A stretch of 64,000 bases of DNA from an uncultured Clostridia bacterium (GTDB taxonomy: Bacteria > Bacillota > Clostridia > Christensenellales > Borkfalkiaceae), in the NCBI GenBank assembly GCA_904419075.1, contig CAJFQM010000003.1, positions 89,934 to 153,933 on the forward strand, written 5' to 3'. A model generated the notes under the pieces. It was not told the DNA's origin. It saw nothing but the letters and a program-made list of their open reading frames with translations, and searched no databases. Every line of letters starts with the position of its first letter. Position 1 is the first letter of the stretch. Shown in pieces: positions 53,713 through 61,108 of the stretch. The translations under genes and the position numbers were made by a program.

Positions 53713-53751
53713 ACGAATTTTTACCCCGAAAAATTTTTTTGTAATTTTCTC

Positions 53752-53780
53752 TTGACATCCGCGCGCGTTTCCTATATAAT
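53752..53780 (+). promoter_or_regulatory. Consensus sigma-A promoter of the riboswitch-oadB-oadG unit
   Basis: TTGACA (53752-53757), 17 bp, TATAAT (53775-53780): both boxes perfect. The transcript would start near 53787 and carry a ~235-nt leader. Confidence 0.92.
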
Positions 53781-53817
53781 GAAAAAGTCGTACGGATTAT
53801 GTTAAGGTTATCCTAGG

Positions 53818-54004
53818 CAAATCCGCGCGAAAGACGTATTCGCTTCGGGGAGTAGACGGGGCGCGCGACAAAAGAAGAAGGCGCGTCCGATGAATATCAA
53901 TAGCACGATCTGCCGACGGGCGGATTTGGATTCATCTTAAACGGCGAGACCGCAGCGTAAATTTTTCCTCGTATTCGGGGGAGAAATTTACGTTGCGTTT
54001 TTTT
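53818..54004 (+). promoter_or_regulatory. yybP-ykoY-like (Mn2+) riboswitch with intrinsic terminator
   Basis: The leader has the two conserved loops of yybP-ykoY RNAs: GGGGAGTAG (53847-53855) and GGCGAGACC (53943-53951). P1 forms from CGCTTCGG (53841-53848) and CCGCAGCG (53950-53957). P2 is GGGCGCGC/GCGCGTCC, and a third stem GATGAAT/ATTCATC (53889-53936) carries an inner ATC-GCC hairpin. The 3' strand of P1 is also the 5' arm of a 19-bp terminator (53952-53970 with 53978-53996, then TTTTTTT), so ligand-stabilised P1 should prevent termination: an ON switch. The family is known to sense Mn2+. A nine-base segment at 53818-53826 exactly complements 53920-53928 and may compete. Confidence 0.82.
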
Positions 54005-54022
54005 GTAATTCGGAGGTATTTT

Positions 54023-55141
54023 ATGCAATTTCTCATCGACACCATCGCCCAGGTGCAATGGCAGCAGGTAGTGATGTGGATTATCGGCGGGATACTTATC
54101 TTTTTGGCGATCAAAAAGGGAATGGAACCCGCGTTGCTCCTGCCCATGGGGTTCGGAGCGATCCTCGTGAACATACCGAATTCTGCGGTCATCGGGGAGG
54201 GCGGAATCATTCAGTCTCTGTTTGAGGTAGGAATCGAAGCGAGCGAAGCCATGCCCATCCTTTTATTCATCGGCATCGGCGCCATGATCGATTTCGGCCC
54301 GTTGCTTGCGAATCCGAAGATGTTCATTTTGGGCGGAGCGGCTCAATTCGGTATTTTCGTCACGCTCATTTTGGCGACGCTCATCGGATTTTCGCCCGCA
54401 AACGCGGCCTCCATCGCAATCATCGGCGCGGCGGACGGCCCGACGGCGATTCTCGTTGCGATGAAACTTGCTTCCGATTATATCGGTCCGATCATGGTCG
54501 TGGCGTATTCATATATGGCGCTCGTTCCCATTGTGCAGCCCACCGTGGTGAAACTGTGTACGACGAAGAAGGAACGCCGTATCAAAATGCATTATAATGC
54601 GCGGCAGGTCAATAAGCTGACGAGAATTTTGTTTCCCGTCATCGTTACGGTCGTAGCGGGACTTATCGCGCCTTCGTCGCTCTCCCTCGTCGGCATGCTG
54701 ATGTTCGGCAACCTCATCCGCGAATGCGGCGTGCTCGGTTCCCTGTCCGACACCGCCCAGAACGCTTTTTCCAACATCATCACGCTCCTTCTCGGAATCA
54801 CGATCGCGTTCCAGATGCAGGCGGATCAGTTCGTGCAGTGGGAAACGCTGATGATCATGGCGCTCGGGCTGTTCGCGTTCGTATTCGATACGGTCGGCGG
54901 CGTCATGTGCGCGAAGGTCATGAACCTCTTCTCGAAAAATAAAATCAATCCCATGGTGGGCGCGGCAGGTATCTCGGCATTCCCCATGTCCGCCCGAGTC
55001 ATCGAAAAAATGGGAATTCAGGAAGACCCTTCCAATCATCTTCTCATGCACGCCGTAGGCGCCAACGTTTCCGGTCAAATCGCTTCCGCCACGATCGGCG
55101 GTCTCATCATCGGCCTCGTTAAGGCTCTCGTTGTCATCTAA
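54023..55141 (+). CDS. oadB: Sodium ion-translocating decarboxylase beta subunit family protein (OadB-like), orphan
   Basis: 372 aa from the ATG at 54023 behind CGGAGG; a TTG at 53993 lies inside the terminator and is rejected. About ten hydrophobic helices are visible, with the family blocks MPILLFIGIGAMIDFGPLLA, IIGAADGPTAILVA (the ion-site region), MFGNLIRECGVLG, NPMVGAAGISAFPMSARV and NHLLMHAVGANVSGQIASA. In classical pumps (oxaloacetate, methylmalonyl-CoA, glutaconyl-CoA decarboxylases) this subunit couples decarboxylation of carboxybiotin to Na+ export. No alpha carboxyltransferase or biotin carrier is seen in the window, and the control is by a Mn2+-type riboswitch. Confidence 0.92.
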   Translation: MQFLIDTIAQVQWQQVVMWIIGGILIFLAIKKGMEPALLLPMGFGAILVNIPNSAVIGEGGIIQSLFEVGIEASEAMPILLFIGIGAMIDFGPLLANPKMFILGGAAQFGIFVTLILATLIGFSPANAASIAIIGAADGPTAILVAMKLASDYIGPIMVVAYSYMALVPIVQPTVVKLCTTKKERRIKMHYNARQVNKLTRILFPVIVTVVAGLIAPSSLSLVGMLMFGNLIRECGVLGSLSDTAQNAFSNIITLLLGITIAFQMQADQFVQWETLMIMALGLFAFVFDTVGGVMCAKVMNLFSKNKINPMVGAAGISAFPMSARVIEKMGIQEDPSNHLLMHAVGANVSGQIASATIGGLIIGLVKALVVI

Positions 55142-55153
55142 GGAGGAAGGTAT

Positions 55154-55381
55154 ATGTTAAATTTTCTTTTAGCGTCCAAACTGACTCCCGGAAATTGGGA
55201 AAACCTCAAAATCGCCCTGACGATTCTCTGGCAGGGTCTCCTCGCCATTTTCGTCGTCATCGCAATCATCATCGGAATCGTCTATCTGGTTAACTTTTGT
55301 ACGGCGAAAGCGGCACAGGCGAAGAAAAAGCGCGAAGAAGCGGCAAAGTCGGCCGACTCGGACGACGTCACCGAACGATAA
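55154..55381 (+). CDS. oadG: OadG-like small membrane subunit
   Basis: 75 aa. One membrane helix (about residues 20-48, LTILWQGLLAIFVVIAIIIG) is followed by a basic, then acidic, helical tail (KAAQAKKKREEAAKSADSDD). This matches the gamma subunit of Na+ decarboxylase pumps in size and order of segments. OadG normally anchors alpha to beta through its tail. It follows oadB by 12 bp behind AAGGAGG, so the two are co-translated. It lacks the Pro/His-rich zinc-binding tail of some OadG proteins. The family call is moderate because such proteins are short. Confidence 0.72.
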   Translation: MLNFLLASKLTPGNWENLKIALTILWQGLLAIFVVIAIIIGIVYLVNFCTAKAAQAKKKREEAAKSADSDDVTER

Positions 55382-55539
55382 CCTAAGTCACACGGCGTCA
55401 TCGCATGTTCCTCAATCGAACGGCGCCATAAAATATTATTAAATATTATTCAAGTCGAACGCCGACGGATATTATCCGATCGGGCGGACAAGGCCGGCGG
55501 AACGATAACGCTTTTTGCGGATTACTTTCCGCATTTCGT

Positions 55540-55568
55540 TTGACAAAATTCCCCGACGGGCATATAAT
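55540..55568 (+). promoter_or_regulatory. Promoter of the CDF transporter gene
   Basis: TTGACA (55540-55545), 17 bp, TATAAT (55563-55568): consensus. It shows that the open frame reaching back to 55515 does not start there. Confidence 0.9.
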
Positions 55569-55598
55569 GGAAGTAAACCCGTCCGAGAGGGAAAACCA

Positions 55599-56765
55599 AT
55601 GACAAAATTTCTGATTAAATTGTTTGTAAAAAACAACGCTGACGTCACCGACCCCGCCGTACGGGGTCGGTATGCCTCTTTGGCGGCCTTTACGGGGATC
55701 GTCCTCAACCTTTTGCTGTTTGCGGGAAAGCTGACGGCGGGACTTCTTGCAGCCTCGGTAGCCGTCGTCGCCGATGCGTTCAATAATATGTCCGATGCGG
55801 GCTCCGCGGTGGTCACGCTCATCGGCTTTCGTCTGGCATTAAAACCGGTGGATAAAGGTCATCCGCTCGGCCACGGGCGATTGGAATATATCGCGGGCTT
55901 TATCGTGGATCTCCTCATTATTCTCGTCGGAGCGGAGCTCTTCAAATCTTCCTTTGAAAAAATTCTTTCGCCCTCCCTCCCCTCCGTTTCGGTGCTGACC
56001 TATGCCCTGCTGAGCGCGGCGATCCTCGTAAAACTCTGGCTGTTTTTCTTTTACCGAAAAATCGGCAAACTTATCGACTCTTCCGCAATCCGAGCCTCGG
56101 CGTTCGACAGCCTGTCCGACACGGCGGCGACCGCGCTCGTGCTCATTTCCGCGCTCGTCTCGAAGTTTACGGGGCTCGCCATCGACGGTTGGGCGGGAAT
56201 CCTCGTCGCCTCGTTTATTCTCTTTACGGGCTTCAAGGCGGCGAAGGAGACGATCGACCTGCTGTTAGGGACTCCCCCGAAACCGGAATTTATCGAAGAG
56301 ATCAGAAATTTCGTCAAGGGATACCCGGAAGTTGCGGGAATCCACGACCTCATTGTTCACGACTACGGCCCCGGCCGCAAATTCATTTCTTTTCATGCGG
56401 AAGTTCCCGCCGACAGCGACATCAATTACGCGCATGACGTGATCGACTGCGTGGAAAGGGACATGAACGAAAAATTCGGCTGCATTGTGACGATACATCT
56501 CGATCCCATCGAAATGAACGACGCCCGCGTACAGGAGATGAAAAAGCTCGCAGAAGAGAGCGCGGCGGAAATCGATCCCGCCTTTACGATCCACGATTTC
56601 CGAATGACGAGCGGCGGCAAGCACGTGAATATGATTTTTGATCTTCAAGTCCCCTCCGACTCAAAAATGCCGACGGAGGAAGCGGCGAAAAGAGTGGCGG
56701 AGCGCATTTCCGAAAAAAATCCCGACTGTTACGCCGTCATCAAGGCGGAGCATCCCTTTATCTGA
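55599..56765 (+). CDS. Cation diffusion facilitator with Mn2+-type metal site
   Basis: 388 aa from the ATG at 55599 behind GAGAGGG. Six membrane helices are followed by a cytoplasmic dimerisation domain (about 205-300, HDLIVHDYGPGRKFISFHAE) and a further C-terminal domain (about 310-388). The transport-site residues are NNMSD in helix 2 (NxxxD, residues ~61-65) and DSLSD in helix 5 (DxxxD), where zinc exporters have DxxxD and HxxxD. The NxxxD/DxxxD pair is the pattern I associate with Mn2+-exporting CDFs such as MntE. CDFs export divalent metals against protons. It stands beside a Mn2+-type riboswitch operon. Confidence 0.92.
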   Translation: MTKFLIKLFVKNNADVTDPAVRGRYASLAAFTGIVLNLLLFAGKLTAGLLAASVAVVADAFNNMSDAGSAVVTLIGFRLALKPVDKGHPLGHGRLEYIAGFIVDLLIILVGAELFKSSFEKILSPSLPSVSVLTYALLSAAILVKLWLFFFYRKIGKLIDSSAIRASAFDSLSDTAATALVLISALVSKFTGLAIDGWAGILVASFILFTGFKAAKETIDLLLGTPPKPEFIEEIRNFVKGYPEVAGIHDLIVHDYGPGRKFISFHAEVPADSDINYAHDVIDCVERDMNEKFGCIVTIHLDPIEMNDARVQEMKKLAEESAAEIDPAFTIHDFRMTSGGKHVNMIFDLQVPSDSKMPTEEAAKRVAERISEKNPDCYAVIKAEHPFI

Positions 56766-56779
56766 AATACAGGGATAAA

Positions 56780-56820
56780 AAAATGTCCGAACTTCGGCTC
56801 AGGCGAAGTTCGGACATTTT
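56780..56820. terminator. Bidirectional terminator between the CDF gene and the HTH-repeat gene
   Basis: A 17-bp stem (56780-56796 with 56804-56820; core ATGTCCGAACTTCG) ends in T residues on both strands and serves both convergent genes. Confidence 0.93.
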
Positions 56821-57690
56821 TTATTTCTGTCGTTTGAAAAGCAGCTCTTTGAGAAAAGAACTTTCCAAAAACGGCGCGAGGGCTGTAAGCGACGAAACGT
56901 TTCCCTCTCGTTTGAGATACTCTGCCGCGGCATGTCCCAACGCTTCCTCATCCATGAACGGAGCGAGCACGACGAGCTGTTCGGAACCGCCGCCGCGCTC
57001 GACGATAATTTTCGCGATTTCGCTTAAAGCCGCGTCGTCCAAGAACGGAGCGAGAGGCGCGAGTTCTTTTGCATCGCCGTTCTTCTCTTCGATAAAATTC
57101 TTTGCGATTTTTCCTATTTCCTCCTCGTCCATAAAGGGAACGAGCGCCGCGAGTTCTTTCAGTTCTCCGCCCTTCTTTTCCAAAAACTCTTCGGCGATTT
57201 GTCCCAAGTCCTTCTCGTCCATGAACGGAGCGATTTCTTCGAGGCCTTTGAGATTTCCGTTTTCCTCCAACATTTTCCTTGCGCATTCCGCCAGATCCTC
57301 CTCGTCCATAAAGGGAGCGAGAAGCGCCAGCGCCTTTCTGTCCGTCTTTTGGTTTTTATTTTCCCTGTACGTTTTTTTGAATTGTTCCTGCGTCAGAATG
57401 GGAGCCAGATCGGAAAGTTCCTCCGCGGTGACGGCCGTCGGAACTTTGTCTTCCGAAATCTCCTCCACCAATTTTCCCTTGCGCTCGTCACAGAGCAATT
57501 CCTCTATGCTCACGCCGAAAATTTCCGCAAGCTCGGGTAATTTGGAAATGTCGGGCATGGTGTTGCCGCGTTCCCAATTGCTGACGGCCTGATAGGAAAT
57601 GTTCATCCTGTCGGCCAGTTCCATTTGCGTCAATCCCTTTTCCTTTCTCAAAGAGGATATTTTTTTTCCGATTTTTTGCATATCAAACAT
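56821..57690 (-). CDS. XRE-type HTH regulator with ~30-residue tandem repeats
   Basis: 289 aa. An HTH domain covers residues 5-62: RKEKGLTQMELADRMNISYQ, AVSNWERGNTMPDISKLPEL, ending VSIEELL. A linker is followed by about six copies of a ~30-residue repeat from residue 118 on, with core LAPFMDEEDL then a helix and Gly/Asn turn (LAPFMDEEDLAECARKM, IAPFMDEKDLGQIAEEF, LVPFMDEEEIGKIAKNF and so on). The repeats probably stack as helical pairs and sense or bind a partner. The ATG is behind AAGGAG, 15 bp after the charged-protein gene upstream. The signal sensed is unknown. Confidence 0.88.
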   Translation of the reverse strand: MFDMQKIGKKISSLRKEKGLTQMELADRMNISYQAVSNWERGNTMPDISKLPELAEIFGVSIEELLCDERKGKLVEEISEDKVPTAVTAEELSDLAPILTQEQFKKTYRENKNQKTDRKALALLAPFMDEEDLAECARKMLEENGNLKGLEEIAPFMDEKDLGQIAEEFLEKKGGELKELAALVPFMDEEEIGKIAKNFIEEKNGDAKELAPLAPFLDDAALSEIAKIIVERGGGSEQLVVLAPFMDEEALGHAAAEYLKREGNVSSLTALAPFLESSFLKELLFKRQK

Positions 57691-57705
57691 GTTTCTTTCT
57701 CCTTT

Positions 57706-58029
57706 TTATTTGGCACTTTCAAAAAGCGTTGCGGCTATTTCGCCGTCTTTTCCGTTCGGTCTACTATCCCGCGCGATATATTTCCGTATATCCGCCGACC
57801 TTTCATCTGTCCGATCTCTTTCCCGCGGTTCAACCTCTTTTTTCCGCCCGATATTTTTCCGTACTCCCGATAATTTTTTCTTTTTCTTTTCTCCCGTTCT
57901 TTCGGCTTCTTCGTGTCTTTCATAAAGACAGAACCGAACCTCTTCTTCCTGAGCCCGCCGCCGTAAAGCATGCACTTTCTCCCAAGCGCTCTGCATCGTC
58001 CGTACAGGCTCGAAATCCGCATCAAACAT
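57706..58029 (-). CDS. Highly charged small protein upstream of the HTH-repeat gene
   Basis: 107 aa from an ATG with a very good AAAGGAG site, downstream of an extended -10 promoter. The sequence is dominated by Arg, Lys and Glu (RRRAQEEEVRF, EKKKKKLSGVRKN, KEVEPRERDRTDER) and is probably a helix or disordered. I do not recognise a family. The ribosome site and the close spacing to the HTH-repeat gene argue that it is translated; codon periodicity could not be checked. If real, it may partner the regulator. Confidence 0.55.
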   Translation of the reverse strand: MFDADFEPVRTMQSAWEKVHALRRRAQEEEVRFCLYERHEEAERTGEKKKKKLSGVRKNIGRKKEVEPRERDRTDERSADIRKYIARDSRPNGKDGEIAATLFESAK

Positions 58030-58072
58030 AAAACACTCCTTTCCCGCTCCCGCGGGGAATTTTTATGTCTGA

Positions 58073-58101
58073 ATTATACCACCTCTGTTCCCGAAATACA
58101 A
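58073..58101 (-). promoter_or_regulatory. Promoter of the charged protein-HTH-repeat operon
   Basis: TTGTAT (58096-58101), 17 bp ending TGG (extended -10), TATAAT (58073-58078). Confidence 0.78.
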
Positions 58102-58170
58102 TAAAGCGTTCGTTGAACTTCGGGTTTTCCACAGGATTTCCCCTCAACTGTCCGTTGAAAAGAGCTGTTT

Positions 58171-58911
58171 TTAAGTTTTTTCGGTAATTTTTTGTAAAAT
58201 TTCGGGAATTTCCGTCAAAGTCTCCGCGCAAAAATCGGACTCCGTATGATTCTTCAAAATCGGGTTATGCACAAAAATTGTGAACATCTGCGCGGCTTTC
58301 CCGCCCGCAATATCGGAAAGAGGATTATCGCCGACCATGACGCACATTTCAGGGCCGCCCGCCGCCCGCTTCGCGATTTCAAAGATCTCCCGACGCGGTT
58401 TGTCGTAGCCGACCAGGGAAGAAACGATCTCGGCCGAAAACAATTTTTCGATGCCGAGCGCCCTGACAATATCGGGCAATTCGGGAATATGATTGGATAA
58501 CAGAATATTTTTCCACCCTGCCTTTAAGCACTTTCGTAAAGTTTCCTCCGCATCGGGATACAAGGCATACCTTTTCGGGTCGGAAAGTCTCTTTCTCGCG
58601 CCCCGCGCCGCCGTTTTGGCCGTTTCGGAAGCGAGTCCCAAACGCCCGTAAATTCTTTCCAGTTCGGCATACATGAACGCCCACCATTTTTCGCCCGTCA
58701 ATGCGGAAAAGTCCTCGTCATACCTGTCCCAGGGATACCACTTCGCCTGTGTATACGGCTTTACGTCCTCCAATGAAAAATCGAGCAAAGAAGCGGAAGC
58801 CTCCTCAGCCGCGCCGAATACGCTCTCGCTCCACATGTGCCGAGGGAGCGCAAGGGTGCCGTGAAAATCCCAAAATATCGCTTTACCGGGCGTTTTTTGT
58901 TCCGTCGTCAT
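58171..58911 (-). CDS. HAD-superfamily hydrolase
   Basis: 246 aa from the ATG at 58911 behind CAGGAG; 24 further codons upstream lack a site. HAD motifs: I WDFHGTLA (about 12-19; the second acidic residue of DxD is His here), II LLSNH, III with Lys in YDKPRREIF, IV VGDNPLSDIAGG. The cap domain is helical (residues ~25-115). The family includes phosphatases and phosphoglycolate- or nucleotidase-like enzymes; the DxH variant makes the activity uncertain. No operon partner is clear. Confidence 0.88.
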   Translation of the reverse strand: MTTEQKTPGKAIFWDFHGTLALPRHMWSESVFGAAEEASASLLDFSLEDVKPYTQAKWYPWDRYDEDFSALTGEKWWAFMYAELERIYGRLGLASETAKTAARGARKRLSDPKRYALYPDAEETLRKCLKAGWKNILLSNHIPELPDIVRALGIEKLFSAEIVSSLVGYDKPRREIFEIAKRAAGGPEMCVMVGDNPLSDIAGGKAAQMFTIFVHNPILKNHTESDFCAETLTEIPEILQKITEKT

Positions 58912-59055
58912 TTTTCGTCTCCTGTTCGGTAAAATAGGGAAATACCGCGCATTCATAACGAACCGCGGCATTTTTGTCGGCATGGCGCGTTTGCTCGCTC
59001 GACGGAGAAACGCGCGAAGCCTTGATTTATCGAAAAAGCTGCACTTTCCGCCCCG

Positions 59056-59475
59056 TCAGTGGCAATGTACTTCTTCTTCCTTAAAAAGTTCGGGATCGTA
59101 CGCAATCCCGTTTTTGTCGTAATAATCCTTGACGGCCTTTTTGACCGCCTGTTCCGCCAGAACGGAACAATGCAGTTTATGCGCGGGCAGTCCGTCGAGC
59201 GCCTCCGCCACGGCCTTATTCGTCAGTTCCAAAGCTTCGCTCACGGGTTTTCCTTTAATCATTTCCGTCGCCATGGAGCTGGAAGCGATTGCGCTGCCGC
59301 ACCCGAACGTATTGAACTTGACGTCCTCGATGATTCCGTCCTTTATTTTGAGATAAATTTTCATGATGTCTCCGCAGACGGTATTGCCGACCTCGCCCAC
59401 GCCGTCCGCGTTTTCTATCACCCCTACGTTTCGGGGATTTCTGAAATGATCCATTACCTTTTCACTGTATAACAT
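59056..59475 (-). CDS. nifU: Iron-sulfur cluster scaffold NifU/IscU-type
   Basis: 139 aa. Three conserved cysteines are seen, in GNTVCGDIMKIYL (with Asp+2), FGCGSAIASSS and KLHCSVLAEQA, the U-type scaffold set. A short acidic end (EEEVHCH) adds a possible extra metal site. It receives sulfur from NifS and assembles [2Fe-2S] or [4Fe-4S] clusters. It is 144 bp after nifS with its own AGGAGG site and is the second gene of the pair. Confidence 0.96.
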   Translation of the reverse strand: MLYSEKVMDHFRNPRNVGVIENADGVGEVGNTVCGDIMKIYLKIKDGIIEDVKFNTFGCGSAIASSSMATEMIKGKPVSEALELTNKAVAEALDGLPAHKLHCSVLAEQAVKKAVKDYYDKNGIAYDPELFKEEEVHCH

Positions 59476-59619
59476 GTTTTTCGTCCTCCTGTGTTATCTC
59501 TCCCGAATTTTTCCGCTTGCGGCGGAGTTATCTTTCTGTGTTCGGTATATTCGCTCCGTTGCAGAAGAAACTTTTTTCTGCTGCCGAAGCGTTCGGCCGC
59601 CTCGTTTGAAGTTTTTGTC

Positions 59620-60819
59620 TCAACGAATGACGTATTCCCTTTTTCCTTCCTGTAAATCTCGCCATACGGGCGACATATCCCGCAGGCGCCCGACGACTTC
59701 GCTCACCTTCCGCACCATATAATCGACGTCCTCCGCCGAAATCTCTTCGGAGAGAGTCAAACGCAGCGACCCGTGCGCCACCTCGTGCGGCACTCCGATC
59801 GCCAAAAGGACATGGCTGGGATCGAGCGAACCGGACGTGCATGCGCTTCCGGAACTGGCCATAATCCCTTCGTCGTCGAGAAACAGCAGAAGGGATTCCC
59901 CCTCTATGCCCTCGAAGCACATATTCACGTTTCCGGGCAGTCTTTGCGTTGAATCTCCGTTCAGACGGGAATGGGGAATGGTCTTTAATCCCGCTATCAG
60001 TTTATCGCGAAGCGTCCGAATGCGTTTCTGCTTTTCAACGAGGTTTTCGAGAGATTCTTTTAACGCCGCGGCCATGCCCGCGATTCCCGCCATATTTTCC
60101 GTACCCGCGCGTTTGCTTCTCTCCTGAGCGCCTCCCTCGATAAAGGGAATCAGGGGAAGCGTCTTGCGACAGTACAGTGCTCCCGTTCCCTTCGGTCCGT
60201 GAAATTTATGGGCCGAAAGGGAGAGCATATCTATATTCTCCGCAGCGACGTCTATGGGGAGATGCCCGACCGCCTGCACCGCGTCCGTGTGAAAAGGAAC
60301 GCCGTGCGCACGGCAAATTTTTCCGATTTCTTTGATCGGCTGAATGGTTCCGATTTCGTTATTCGCATACATGATCGTGACAAAAGCCGTATCGGGTCGA
60401 ATTGCCTCTTCCAATTCCGCAGTCCGGACCAATCCGTCCTCATGCACGGGCAGAAGAGTAATTTCGAATCCTTCCCTCTTCAACCGCTTCAAGGTATGCA
60501 AAACGGCGTGATGTTCAAAGGCCGAAGAAATAATGTGTTTCTTTCCCTTTTTCGCCCCCGAAGCCGCCAGCGACGTCAAAGCCTGATTGTCCGATTCACT
60601 CCCGCCCGAAGTAAAATAAATTTCTCTCGGTTCACAGCCGATGGCCTTCGCCACCTCTAAACGAGCGCTCTCCAATCCTTCCTTTGCCTTCTGCCCGAAA
60701 GCATACAGAGAAGAGGGATTTCCGTACTCCTCTTTCAGATACGGCATCATCGCTTCCAACGCCGTCCCGCTCAATTTCGTCGTAGCCGCATTATCTGCGT
60801 ATATTATTCTCTTTTCCAT
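59620..60819 (-). CDS. nifS: Cysteine desulfurase
   Basis: 399 aa PLP enzyme that takes sulfur from cysteine for Fe-S clusters and thiolation. Seen: YADNAATTKL, FTSGGSESDNQAL, the PLP lysine in SLSAHKFHGPKGTGALY, RAGTENMAGIAG, and the catalytic Cys in SSGSACTSGSLDPSH, a NifS/IscS group loop. It heads the nifS-nifU operon. A promoter with an Rrf2 operator lies at 61054-61089, followed by a ~230-nt leader containing four tandem repeats. The ATG is behind AAAGGAG. Confidence 0.97.
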   Translation of the reverse strand: MEKRIIYADNAATTKLSGTALEAMMPYLKEEYGNPSSLYAFGQKAKEGLESARLEVAKAIGCEPREIYFTSGGSESDNQALTSLAASGAKKGKKHIISSAFEHHAVLHTLKRLKREGFEITLLPVHEDGLVRTAELEEAIRPDTAFVTIMYANNEIGTIQPIKEIGKICRAHGVPFHTDAVQAVGHLPIDVAAENIDMLSLSAHKFHGPKGTGALYCRKTLPLIPFIEGGAQERSKRAGTENMAGIAGMAAALKESLENLVEKQKRIRTLRDKLIAGLKTIPHSRLNGDSTQRLPGNVNMCFEGIEGESLLLFLDDEGIMASSGSACTSGSLDPSHVLLAIGVPHEVAHGSLRLTLSEEISAEDVDYMVRKVSEVVGRLRDMSPVWRDLQEGKREYVIR

Positions 60820-60843
60820 AAGTCTGACTCCTTTATCGCCTAT

Positions 60844-60995
60844 CTTGACGGATATTTAGTTTGTCCCGTTTTCTCATCCGAATTGACAAGTATTTATGTT
60901 TTCCATTTTTTATCCGAATTGATAAGGATTTATATTTTCTCGTTTTTTATCCGAATTTAATAAGAATTTATGTTTTTCTCGTTTTATTCTCCGAA
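60844..60995. repeat. Four imperfect ~37-bp tandem repeats in the nifS leader
   Basis: On the minus strand each copy reads roughly TTCGGATAAAAAACGAGAAA then ATATAAATCCTTATCAA. Copies lie at 60956-60995, 60919-60955, 60883-60918 and 60844-60882; the first and last are the most degenerate. All are inside the transcribed leader between the promoter and the nifS start. Confidence 0.85.
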
Positions 60996-61053
60996 AAAAT
61001 GAACGTTACCCTTCCGAATAAACGGATATTTCCGTCTTTTTGTACCTACTTGC

Positions 61054-61089
61054 ATTATATCACATAATTCCTACTTTGTCAATAGGAAT
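61054..61089 (-). promoter_or_regulatory. nifS promoter with Rrf2-type operator
   Basis: TTGACA (61077-61082), 17 bp, TATAAT (61054-61059). A perfect ATTCCTA-N9-TAGGAAT palindrome (61067-61089) covers the -35 box and resembles known IscR/CymR-type Rrf2 sites of Firmicutes. Binding there would block RNA polymerase. Confidence 0.88.
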
Positions 61090-61108
61090 AAAAGACAAAA
61101 GAAAAATT

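Noticed and set aside
60844..60995. CRISPR array
   Set aside because: Repeats are contiguous with no spacers, and no cas genes are in the window.
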